Made by a program: the position numbers and the translations under genes. Below, piece after piece: positions 1-13,000 of a DNA stretch of 64,000 nt. Source of the DNA: Diabrotica undecimpunctata (Eukaryota; Arthropoda; Insecta; Coleoptera; Chrysomelidae); assembly GCF_040954645.1 (NCBI RefSeq), contig NC_092806.1:28669644-28733643 (forward strand), read 5' to 3'. Every line of letters starts with the position of its first letter. Within the stretch, counting starts at the first letter, position 1. The notes below the pieces were generated by a model. That model was not told where the DNA came from and made no database searches. It saw nothing but the letters and a program-made list of their open reading frames with translations.

Positions 1-243
1 TTCGGCTTATTTCCATTGAGTTTGCCGTTTCACAGTACCCTATTCTCCCAGTTACCTTCTCTGAGGTCTCTATCTATTAAAGCATTTCCTATGTACGTTT
101 TCCATCTAATAGCAGGTCTTTCTCTCCGTCTACTTGCCGGCGGGTCCCAGTCCAATATTCTTTTCGGCAATCTATGCTCTGGCATTCTTTGTATATGTCC
201 GTACTACTGCAAGGTTCTGTTTTCCAACATATTATTTTCATAA
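1..243 (-). mobile_element. LINE reverse-transcriptase ORF C-terminal tail (fragment)
   Basis: Read on the minus strand, this is the typical LINE ORF2 tail: YGHIQRM, then PKRILDW, an Arg-rich stretch, then RDLREGNWENRVLW. The same tail type occurs at 39100-39340 and 60180-60380. It runs off the left edge, so its true 3' end is not visible. It lies in the intron upstream of the first visible exon. The rest of that intron (244-471) is AT-rich and shows nothing recognisable. Confidence 0.6.
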
Positions 244-471
244 TTCTTTTTACATACAATTTAGTTTGTTATATTTTAAATAGTATTTAGTCATATAACT
301 CAATCATATCGTATTTCTCTTATATCATTAAGTTCAATTAGTTGTATGTGGAAATTATTGCCAACTGTACTCTAATCAAAAGTATTTTCACATTCACAAA
401 ACTATTTGATAAACATATTAAACAATTAAACAATGCTTTATTAAAATATAATATTATTTATTATTTTACAG

Positions 472-1061
472 TCACACTTGAAAGATTCACCTAAATGTGA
501 CCGTGATATGATGGTCGATATTCAATGTAGAACTGTAAAAGATGGAGTATCTGCTTACACTATTGCCAAAGAGACAGGATTAGACATTGAATGTTCTTTG
601 GACAGGGGATTGATATGTAAAGCAACAGGAGATGGCAACTTATGTCCTGACTTTGAAGTGCGCGTGAAATGCCAGTGCGGTAATTATCCTTTTTCAATTT
701 TTCTTTTCCTTCTTCTAAATCTTTTTATTTAAATAAAGACATGTATATATAACATATGAAAATTTTGATTTTTTTCATAGAACCTACAACAGTAACAAAG
801 GCCACAACAAGACCTACAGCACGAACAGAACCAACAAGTAAAGTAACCAGCAGACCTACTATTGCTACTGCCCCCACTGAAATAACAGAAGAACCTGTAA
901 CCACAAAGAAGGTTACCTCTTCAAGTAGCGCCCCTACCACAGCAGAAGTAGAAATTGGATGTGAAACTGGCTGGACTTCATGGATTAACCAAGATGTCCC
1001 ATCTCTTGAAGGTGAATTGAGAGAGGAAGATATCGAACCTGTTCCCTCAACTTCTATCCTG
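472..1061 (+). CDS. WxxW-mucin module 1 (exons 472-679 and 781-1061)
   Basis: Exon A (208 bp, enters in phase 0, leaves in phase 1) codes the C-terminal part of a WxxW/CysD domain whose first part lies upstream of the window. It has seven cysteines and the signature [25 protein letters not shown]. It is of the Y class ([12 protein letters not shown]). Exon B (281 bp, phase 1 to 0) starts with a long Thr/Pro linker without Cys, containing TAPTEITEE. It ends with the N-part of the next domain, [14 protein letters not shown] through EPVPSTSIL. Confidence 0.9.
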
Positions 1062-4000
1062 GTACGTTGTCATATATATGAAAATATGTCTAAAAAACAT
1101 CTGTGTTTTTAATAACTACTTTATCATCATTATCATTATAAACCTGTATGCGTTTACTGCTGAACATTGGTCTCCCTTAGCTCTTTCCGTCTGTCTCTGT
1201 CTTATGTGGTTTGCATCCACTTCATGCTAACACGCTTCATATCGTTAGTCCATCTGGTTGGTAGGCGTCAATTTTTGTAAAAAGTTTTTATATATGTATG
1301 TGTGAGAGCAATTTGATAGGATAGGACATCTGTTATGTCTCCTTGCTTGTGTAATAAAACAATGACTGCATTGTTTCTTTAAGAATGAGTTTTCCTTGGT
1401 AGATGCATTCAATGGAAAGTTTGACCAAAGCCTTAATAATTTTATTTCTACCCAGTTTGATCGCCTCGATCACTACTATGTCATCACCAGGGGATTTGTT
1501 ATTTTTGATTTCTAAAAGTGCCTTTTTAAATTCGTATGGAGTTCTTTCTGGCATTAATTCTGATTACTGGTATGTCATTTTGGGCAGGGGCTGATCTTTC
1601 CTTTCGTCGGTGCTCTCATATATTTCGTGATAAAAGGATTCGACAACTTCAAGGATTTTGGTTCTATCCGTAGTAATATTTATATCTTTCTTATTTTGCA
1701 CATATTTTGTTGCCTATATTGTTCGTATTTCGCCTCAAAACTTTTAAACTTTTATTTTCTTAAATTATTTTAGTTATATCTCTTGTATTGTTTTCTCTTA
1801 CGTGTTTTCGGATTGATCGGTGGATATCTTTATTTAATTTCTTCAGTGTTGGAGCCCTATTTTTCCATCAGCTGTCTTTTTCACCTATTAGCTCTTTGGT
1901 TCTTTTATGGACCAGAATGGTCGGCAGCACCCTCTTTTCTTTTCTTTTAGTGCCTTCTTCTATTTTATCTTGCTAAGTATTGTATATGTCTAGTTAGTGT
2001 ATCTTCATACAGGTCTTTGTTTTCTGGAGGAATTTGTTTCTTTTTCGTGTTTTTAGGATCATGGATTTCTTTCCAATTTGACATTTAATCGTATCTTAGC
2101 TCGGATTAACTACTTACCTAACTTTTATTTTGTATTTTTAGCAATACCTTAAAGACTCTCCAAAATGTGACTACGATATGATGGTTGATATTCAGTGTAG
2201 AACCGTCAAAGGAGGTTTCTCTGCTGGTGAAGTCGCCCAGTCAACTGGCCTGGATATTGAATGTTCTTTGGAGAAAGGTTTGGTCTGCAAAGCAAATTCA
2301 CCTGACAACTTATGTCCAGATTTTGAAGTCCGCGTTAAATGTCAATGTGGTAAGTAAATATTTTTATTATCTTTTGAGTTTAAAACTCTAATTATATATT
2401 ATCATTTTATAGAGCCAACTACAACTACAAAGGTAACCAAACAACCAACTACTACAGCTTTACCAACAGAAACAGAAACTGAGGAAGAAACAACTACAAG
2501 GAAAGCAACAACCACCACCACTGTGGCACCAACTACTGAAGAACCTGGATGCCAAACTGGATGGACTTCATGGATTAACCAGGATGTTCCAAATAATGAA
2601 AATGGACTTAGAGAAGAAGATATAGAACCTGTTCCTTCTACTGAAATACTTGTAAGTATTTCATTTGAATTATAATAATAATATAATATTTAAATTCTTC
2701 TTATTTGTGGAAACCTCTAAATTAATCAAATTAATTGTTTTTTTCTTGTAGCAACATTTGAAAGATTCTCCAAAATGTGACTCTGATATGCTCGTCGATA
2801 TTCAATGCAGTACTGTAGAAGGAGGAGTCTCTGCTTATACGGTAGCTAAGGAAACAGGTCTGGACATTGAATGTTCTTTAGAAAGAGGTTTAATATGTAA
2901 ATCTACCGACGCTAACAATTTATGCCCAGACTTTAAAGTACGCGTGAAATGTCAATGTGGTAAGTAATTGCTTTAAAAATAAATATTAAATTTAATTAAA
3001 AAAAATTTATTTAAGAACCAACTACCGTCACCAAAGCTACAACTAGACCTACAGAGACAACCAGGACTACTAAGAAAGTAACCACTAGACCTACAATTGC
3101 AACAGCTCCAACAGAAATCACAGAAGAAGTTACTACCAGAAAGATATCAAGCACGAGTCAAGCTCCAACTCAAACTACTACCCAAGAAATTACTTGTGAA
3201 ACTGGCTGGACTTCTTGGATCAATCAAGATGTCCCACCAACTGAAGGTGAATTGAAGGAAGTAGACAGAGAACCAATTCCATCAATCTCAATAATTGTAA
3301 GTAATATGTTATAAATCCATTATATTTGATTAAAGTATAAGCATATTAATTTGCTATTTAAATATAAAATACCTTTTTTTCTATTTTAGCAATCTCTTAA
3401 AGACTCACCCAAGTGTGACTACGATATGATGGTTGATATTCAATGCAGAACTGTCAAAGGAGGTTTCTCTGCTAGCGAAGTTGCTGAATCTACTGGTTTG
3501 GATATTGTATGTTCCCTAGAAAAAGGTTTAGTGTGCAATTCAAACGGAAATGGCAAGTTATGTCCCGACTTTGAAGTGAGCCTAAGATGTCAATGCGGTA
3601 AGTATATTTACATCGCTATATCTTAATCTTTTATCTGTTTGAAATTGAAACTTATATAATAATTTGTTTATCTTAATAGAAGGTACAACAACAGTAACTA
3701 CAAGAAAACCTACTAGTAAAGCTCTTCCCACAGAAACTGAAGTCACTGAGGAAGAATTAACTTCCACAACAAGCAAAGCCACCACTCAATCGACACAAAC
3801 AACTGAAGTAGATATAGGTTGTGAAACTGGCTGGACTTCATGGATTAACCAAGATGTTTCAAGAAACGAAGATGAATTACGAAGAGAAGACATCGAACCT
3901 GTTCCTTCAACTTCAATATTGGTAATATGCTTTTCCCTATTAACCTGTTTAACATGTTTTTTTCTAAATTAGTGCAAAAAATTAAATGTATTGTATTTAA

Positions 4001-7000
4001 CATCAACTACTTTACTTTTAGAAATACTTAAAGGACTCACCCAAATGTAATTCTGATATGTTTGTTAACATTGAATGTAGAACTGTTAAAAATGGTGATT
4101 CAGCTTACAAGGTTTCGAAAGAAACCGGTCTAGATATCGAATGTTCCCTAGAAAATGGACTGGTTTGTAGATCGCCTGGCAACGAATCACTGTGTCCAGA
4201 CTTCGAAGTCAGAGTAAAATGTCAGTGTGGTAAGTAACTATATTAATGATTTTAAACAATAGATATAAAAATTTATTATATTGTTTATAGAAGCCACCAC
4301 AGTTACTAAGGCAACCACAAGACATACAACTAAGACATTGCCAACAGAAACTACAGAAGGCATAACAACTACTATTAAACTTACAACTAGACCTACCATT
4401 AAAACAGCTCCCACTGAAATAACAGAAGAAATAACTACCACCACCAGAACAGTAACAACTACCAGCAGAGTTACTCCTGAACCCACACAAACAACTACTG
4501 AAGAAAAAATTGAATGTCTGACTGGATGGACGTCATGGATTAACCAAGATGTTCCAACCAATGAAGACGAACTCAAAGAAAACGATATTGAACCAGTTCC
4601 TTCAACATCTATTCTTGTAAGTGCATTTTTACTCTTTTTATATTCACAAAAAAACGTCTATATATTTATGTATAAAGATTAAATATATTTATTTCTACTC
4701 TGTTCTAAAACGTAACTGACAATATGATTATTCTTTCAATAGAAATACTTAGAGGACTCACCCAAATGTGGCTATGACATGATGGTCGATATCCAATGTA
4801 GAACTGTAAAAGGAGGTTTCTCTGCTAGTGAAGTTTCTAAGGATACAGGTTTGAATATAGAATGCTCACTCGAACAAGGACTTGTCTGTCAATCACCTGG
4901 AAGTGAAAAGGCCTGTCCAGACTTTGAAGTTCGAGTAAGGTGTCAGTGCGGTAAGTGTTATTGACATGGTTTTCAATTCATTCAGTTAATTGTAACATTA
5001 TCATATATGCATAATTATATAAATTCAATCAATTCATCTTATTAATTTTTACAGAAGGAACCACTACGTCAACAACAAGAGTGACTACGAAAACAACAAG
5101 CAAATCTCTTCCAACCGAAGTTACGGAAGAAGAAACAACATCAACAACAAGAAGAACACAGCCAACAACAAAACTTCTACCAACAGAAACAACAGAAGAG
5201 GAAACTGTTACAACGAAAAGAACTAAACCAACAGAAGGAACTAAGAAGCCTACTGAAACAACTGAACCTGAAGTGGAGTGTACAACTGGCTGGACTAGTT
5301 GGATTAATCAAGATGTTCCAATTAGTGAAGGTGAACTCAAAGAAACAGATATTGAACCAGTGCCTTCAACGTCTGTTCTTGTAAGTACATTTTATTCTTT
5401 TAATTATATAAAATATATAGATATGTATAAAAATATCCAAAGGCACAATGTCAACTCAATCTGATAAAATCAATTGGATAATGAATATAAAGGAGTAAGA
5501 ACAAGTTAAATAATTACATTAGACGCAAGCCCTGTTGGGTTCTTTGTATATTGTCTAAAAAACTTACTCCCTATTTCTCTAATCTGTTCTACCTCCTTAT
5601 AACTTATAAATTAGTATTATTTACTAATTTTAAGTAAATGAATATTTAATATACCTATTGCTATTTCGGTAAAAAACGTAACTTATGGTAATTATTCTTT
5701 TATCAGGAATACTTAAAAGACTCTCCCAAATGTGACTATGACATGATGGTCGATATCCAATGTAGGACTGTAAAAGGAGGTTTCTCTGCTACTGAAGTTT
5801 CTAAAGGTACAGGTTTGGATATAGAATGTTCACTTGAAAATGGACTTGTCTGTAAATCACCTGGAGACGAAAAAGCATGTCCAGACTTTGAAGTACGAGT
5901 AAGATGTCAGTGCGGTAAGTGTTATTGATATGGTTTTAAATTCACTTAGTTAATTTTTAAAAGTCTCAATACAATAATAATTATATAAATTCAATAATGT
6001 CTAATCATCTTATTGATTTTTACAGAAGGTACCACCACGACAACAACAAGAGTTACTACGAAAACAACGAGCAAATCTCTTCCAACGGAAGTTACAGAAG
6101 AAGAAACAACATCAACGACAAGGAGAACTAAACCCACAGAACGAACCAACAAACCTACTGAAACAACTGAACCTGAAGTGGAGTGTACAACTGGCTGGAC
6201 TAGTTGGATTAACCAAGATGTTCCAATCACTGAAGGTGAACTCAAAGAAACAGATATTGAACCAGTTCCTTCAACGTCTGTTCTTGTAAGTACATTGTTA
6301 TTCTGTTAATTACACAAAATATCTAGATATGTATAAAAATATCCCAAGGCACAATGTCGACACAATCTGATAAAATCAGTTGAATAATAATTATAAAGGA
6401 GTAACAGTTGAATAATGACATTGGACACAAACTCTGTTTCGTTATTTGTGTACTGTCTATTAAATCATAGTTATACCCTTGTTTAATATCATCTATTAAA
6501 CAATGGATTTTATTGCTCCGTGTAAATAACGCTAATTTTCTCCAATATTAATATTGCATGTGTAGCCTACATTTATTTGCTGTGAAGTAAGCTGTAACAA
6601 TTATTTGTTGTATCATATTTGTAATAAGGTTTCAATCGTGGAGCTTGACCTCGTAATTCATTAATAAAAGCACATACGTAAGAGATCAGAGTAGGAGTAG
6701 TCGGTATAAACCAAGCCAGTGGTTCTACGCTTCAGAGATCCAGTTGGTCCTTCGAGTCGGATCTAAACCAGCGACCTGTTTTATTGACACTAATCTGGTT
6801 TTTAATAACTTAAAGTGTAAGGACCTCTGACTTGGTTTTTACCGACTACTCCTACTCTGGTCTGTTACGTGCTTTTAAACATAAATTACGAGGTCAAGCT
6901 CTAAGCTTCAAGCCTTATTACAAATATGAATAAAAAAATAATTGTTACAGCTTACTTAACAGCATATGGCAAACAAATAAATGTAGGCTACACATGCAAT

Positions 7001-10000
7001 AATAATATTTAAAAAAATTACCGTCATTTACATGAGGCAATAAAATCCATTGGTTAATATATGATATTAAACATCCTCTTATAACGTATAGATTAGTGCC
7101 ATTTGTTAATTTTAAGTAAATAAAGATTTAATACATGTATTCCTATTTCGCTATACCACGTAACTTATCGTAATTTTTCTTTTATCAGCAACACTTAAAA
7201 GACTCACCCAAATGTGGTTATGACATGATGGTCGATATCCAATGTAGAACTGTAAAAGGAGGTTTCTCTGCTAGTGAAGTTTCTAAGGATACAGGTTTGG
7301 ATATAGAATGCTCACTTGAAAATGGACTTGTCTGCAAATCACCTGGAGATGAAAAATCATGTCCAGACTTTGAAGTACGAGTAAGATGTCAGTGCGGTAA
7401 GTGTTATTGACATGATTTTAAATTCACTCAGTTAATTTTTCAAAGTCGCATACATTAATAATTATATAAATTTTATAATGTCTTATCATCTTATTGATTT
7501 TTAAAGAAGGTACCACCACGACAACAACAAGAGTTACTACCAAAACAACGAGCAAATCTCTTCCAACGGAAGTTACGGAAGAAGAAACAACATCAACAAC
7601 AAGAAGAACTAAACCAACTAACAAACCTACTGAAACAACTGAACCTGAAGTTGAGTGTACAACTGGCTGGACTAGTTGGATTAACCAAGATGTTCCAACC
7701 ACTGAAGGTGAACTCAAAGAAAATGATATTGAACCAGTTCCTTCAACGTCTGTTCTTGTAAGTACATTGTTATTCTTTTAATTACACATGCAACATGCAA
7801 TAACATTAAGAGATATTAAGTTACTTTATTCTGTTTATTTTTGTAAACAATTAAATTTTGGAATACTACACAATACCTACGACTACTAGGTGTCTTTATT
7901 ACACAACGGAGAACTTTGAGAATCGGGTAAGAACTGTCAGATCTGGAATAACTGTTTACATAAAAAAATCAAAAAGAATGTGGACGATAAAAAATGAATC
8001 GTACTAAATAAGAACAGCGCCACCTTATAGATGTTAAACTATCAACGATTAAAAAACAATGATTTAAAATAAAAAGAAGGTCCAAAATACTTATCGGGAA
8101 ATGATAGAAAAAGGTTTGATCTAAAACTTAGGTCTTTGATGAAATCAAAAATAACATTTTTTAGTTGTCTCTTTGAGTCTTGAAATCGTAATTTTGCGTT
8201 TTTTTGTTTTAAATTATTTATATCTCGAAAACGATCAAGTTTACAGGAAAACCACAAGAGACTTATTATATTCAGATTCATCGAGAATATTGAAATAAAG
8301 ATTGAATATACTTATTCCCATTTTCTTAAAAAACGTAGCTTATGGTAATTATTTTTTATTAGCAATACTTAAAAGACTCCCCCAAATGTGGCTATGACAT
8401 GATGGTCGATATCCAATGTAGAACTGTAAAAGGAGGTTTCTCTGCTAGTGAAGTTTCTAGGAATACAGGTTTGGATATAGAATGTTCACTTGAAAATGGA
8501 CTTATCTGCAAATCACCTGGAGACGAAAAAGCATGTCCAGACTTTGAAGTACGAGTAAGATGTCAGTGCGGTAAGTGTTATTGACATGCTTTTAAATTCA
8601 CTTAGTCAAATTTTAAAAGTCTTATATATGATTAATCATTTATATAAATTCAATAATCCTTAATCGTTGTATTGATTTGTGCAGAAGGAACCACCACTAC
8701 AACAACAAGAGTGACTACCAAAACAACGAGCAAATCTCTTCCAACGGAAGTTACGGAAGAAGAAACAACATCAACAACAAGGAGAACTAAACCCACAGAA
8801 GGAACTAACAAACCTACTGAAACAACTGAACCTGAAGTGGAATGTACAACTGGCTGGACTAGTTGGATTAACCAAGATGTTCCAATCAGTGAAGGTGAAC
8901 TCAAAGAAACAGATATTGAACCAGTTCCTTCAACATCTGTTCTTGTAAGTACATTATTATTTTAATTACACAAAATACCTAGATATGTATAAAAAGAATC
9001 CGAAGGCACAATATCGACTGAACGTAATAAAATCAGTAGGATAATATAAAGGGGTAACAATGAGTTGAATAACAGCATTAAACGCAAACCCTGGTATGCT
9101 CTTTGTGTACTGTCTATAAAATAATAGTTTTACACTCTTATAACGTATAAATTAATGTTATTTATTAATTTTGAGTAAATAAAGATTTAATACATATATT
9201 ATTATTTCGCCTGTAACACGTTACTTATGGTAATTTTCTTTTATCAGCAATACTTAAAAGACTCACCCAAATGTGGCTATGACATGATGGTCGATATCCA
9301 ATGTAGAACTGTAAAAGGAGGTTTCTCTGCTAGTGAAGTTTCTAAGGACACAGGTTTGGATATAGAATGCTCACTTGAAAATGGACTTGTCTGTAAATCA
9401 CCTGGAGACGAAAAAGAATGTCCAGACTTTGAAGTACGAGTAAGATGTCAGTGCGGTAAGTGTAATTGACATGGTTTTCAATTCTTTCAGTCAATTTTTA
9501 AACTTCTTATATATGATTAATTAAATTAAATTCCTTTTACATTTGTTAGTTAGACTTTTTATATATCTACTAATTATATTTTATTATAGAACCAACAACA
9601 ACATCAAGGGTCACTAGACCTACAACTAAAGTTCTTCCAACAGAAATAACTGAAGAAGAAACCACTGGAACTACGAGAAGAGTAACATCTAGACCTACAA
9701 GCACTGTTGCAGAAACTGAAACTACAGAAACTGAAGTCGGTTGTCAAACTGGCTGGACTTCTTGGATTAATCAAGATGTTCCAAGAAACGAGGATGAATT
9801 GAGAGAGGAAGATATTGAACCAGTTCCTTCTACTGAAATACTTGTAAGTAAACTCTAAACTCACATTTTAAATTTTCATAATAAATTATTTAATATTTCT
9901 TAATAAATTAAATATCTGCTTATACTTCTTCATCTTACTGTTCTAACATAGCTAACATAGTCATAATTTCAAATTTCAGCAACATTTGAAGGATTCTCCA

Positions 10001-13000
10001 AAATGTGACTCTGACATGGTTGTTGATATTCAATGTAGAACTGTTAAGGATGGTAAATCGGCCTATAAGGTTGCTAAAGAGACCGGTCTAGATATCCAAT
10101 GCTCCCTTGAAGAAGGTTTAGTCTGTAAATCATCTGGAAATAATTCACTATGTCCAGATTTTGAAGTACGAGTAAAATGTCAATGTGGTGAGTAAATAAA
10201 ATCCCTTTTACATTTGCTAATTAGAATTTTCGTATACCTTATAATTTTATTTCATTATAGAACCAACAACAACAACAAGGGTGACTAGACCTACAACTAA
10301 AGTTCTTCCAACAGAAACAACTGAAGAAGAAACTACTGGAACTACGAGAAGAGTAACATCTAGACCAACAAGCACTGTTGCAGAGACTGAAACTACAGAA
10401 ACTGAAGTCGGATGTCAAACTGGCTGGACTTCTTGGATTAACCAAGATGTTCCAAGAAACGAGGATGAATTGAGAGAACAAGATATTGAACCAGTTCCTT
10501 CTACGGAAATACTTGTAAGTAAATTATTTTTATCCTAAATGCATATTTTAATGATTTAGAGTATAATTTATCAGTAACAAACTTTACAAAAAATTAAATA
10601 TCTACGTATAGGTACTTCTTTATTTACTTTTTCTAACATCGCTAATGTAGTCATAATTTCCAATTTCAGCAACATTTGAAGGATTCTCCAAAATGTGACT
10701 CTGACATGGTCGTTGATATTCAATGTAGAACTGTTAAGGATGATAAATCGGCCTATTTGGTTGCTCAAGAGACCGGTCTAGATATTCAATGCTCTCTTGA
10801 AGAAGGTTTAGTCTGTAAATCATCTGGAAATGGTACACTATGTCCAGATTTTGAAGTACGAGTGAAATGTCAATGTGGTGAGTAAATAAAATTCATTCTA
10901 TATTTGTTAATTAGAATTTTTATATATCTAATAATTTTATTTTATTATAGAACCAACAACAACAACAAGGGTGACTAGACCTACAACTAAAGTTCTTCCA
11001 ACAGAAACAACTGAAGAAGAAACCACTGGAACTACAAGAAGAGTAACATCCAGACCAACAAGCACTGTTGCAGAAACTGAAACTACAGAAATTGAAGTCG
11101 GATGTCAAACTGGCTGGACTTCTTGGATTAACCAAGATGTTCCAAGAAACGAGAATGAATTGAGAGAACAAGATATTGAACCAGTTCCTTCTACTGAAAT
11201 ACTTGTAAGTAATTTATTTTTATTTCATTTTAAAGATTAAGGGCATAGGGCATAATTGATCAGTAACGAGTTTTATGAAAAATTAAATTGCTACGTATAC
11301 TTCTCCATTTAACTGTTCTAATATAGCTAATGTAGTCATAATTTCCAATTTCAGCAACATTTGAAGGATTCTCCGAAATGTGACTCTGACATGGTTGTTG
11401 ATATTCAATGTAGAACTGTAAAGGATGGTAAATCGGCTTATAAGGTTGCCCAAGAGACTGGTCTAGATATTCAATGTTCTCTTGAAGAAGGTTTAGTCTG
11501 TAAATCATCTGGAAATGATTCACTATGTCCAGATTTCGAAGTACGAGTGAAATGTCAATGTGGTGAGTAAATAATCTCCCTTTTACATTTGTTAATTAGA
11601 ATTTTCATATATCTACTAATTTTATTTTATTATAGAACCAACAACAACATCAAGGGTCACTAGACCTACAACTAAAGTTCTTCCAACAGAAACAACTGAA
11701 GAAGAAACCACTGGAACTACGAGAAGAGTAACATCTAGACCCACAAGCACTGTTGCAGAAACTGAAACTACAGAAACTGAAGTCGGTTGTCAAACTGGCT
11801 GGACTTCTTGGATTAATCAAGATGTTCCAAGAAACGAGGATGAATTGAGAGAACAAGATATTGAACCAGTTCCTTCTACTGAAATACTTGTAAGTAATTT
11901 ATTTTTATCCTAAATGCATATTTTAATGATTTAGAACATATTTAATCAGTAACAAGCTTTACGAAAAATTAAATATCTACGTATACTTCTTTTTACCTTT
12001 TCTAACGTTGCTAATGTACTCATAATTTCCAATTTCAGCAACATTTGAAGGATTCTCCAAAATGTGACTCTGACATGGTTGTTGATATTCAATGTAGAAC
12101 TGTTAAGGGTAGAGAATCGGCCTATAAGGTTGCTCAAGAGACCGGTCTAGATATCCAATGTTCTCTTGAAGAAGGTTTAGTCTGTAAATCATCTGGAAAT
12201 AATTCACTATGTCCAGATTTTGAAGTACGAGTGAAATGTCAATGTGGTGAGTAAATAAAATCCCTTTTACATTTGATAATGAGAATTTTTATGGCTACTA
12301 ATTTTATTTTATTATAGAACCAACAACAACATCAAGGGTTACTAGACCTACAACTAAAGTTCTTCCAACAGAAACAACTGAAGAAGAAACCACTGGAACT
12401 ACGAGCAGGGTAACATCTAGACCCACGAGCACTGTTGCAGAAACTGAAACTACTGAAAGCGAATTTGGTTGTCAAACTGGCTGGACTTCTTGGATTAACC
12501 AAGATGTTCCAAGAAACGAGGATGAATTGAGAGAGGAAGATATTGAACCCGTTCCTTCTACTGAAATACTTGTAAGTAATTTATTTCTATGCTAGATGCA
12601 TATTTTAAAGGATTTCGTTTTTTTCTCTCTAGCAATATTTGAAAGATTCACCTAAATGTGAGTCCAATATGATGGTAGATATTCAATGCAGAACTGTGAA
12701 AGATCTAGAATCAGCCTACAAAGTTGCTCAAGAAACTGGATTGGACATTGAGTGCTCTCTTGAAAGAGGTTTAATTTGTAAATCTTCAGGAAATGAATCC
12801 AAATGCCCAGACTTTGAAGTGAGGGTAAAATGCCAGTGTGGTAAGTAGAGTGTTTTACAGATTTGGTATATTTTATGTTCAGTGTGAATAAGTTTTAATA
12901 TTTTTTAAGAACCAACAACAAGCACCAAAACCACTTTAAGACCCACAACACAGGCAACACATCCAACCAAAGTAACCGAAGGTGAAATCACTACCACCAA

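Noticed and set aside
6481..7072. Fold-back read as an inverted duplicate of an array module
   Set aside because: Neither arm resembles A or B exons or their introns.
4209..11856. Minus-strand ORFs rich in Cys/Ser or Val opposite the B exons
   Set aside because: These are antisense shadows of Thr-rich codons (ACA/ACT repeats) and appear wherever the linker is on the plus strand.
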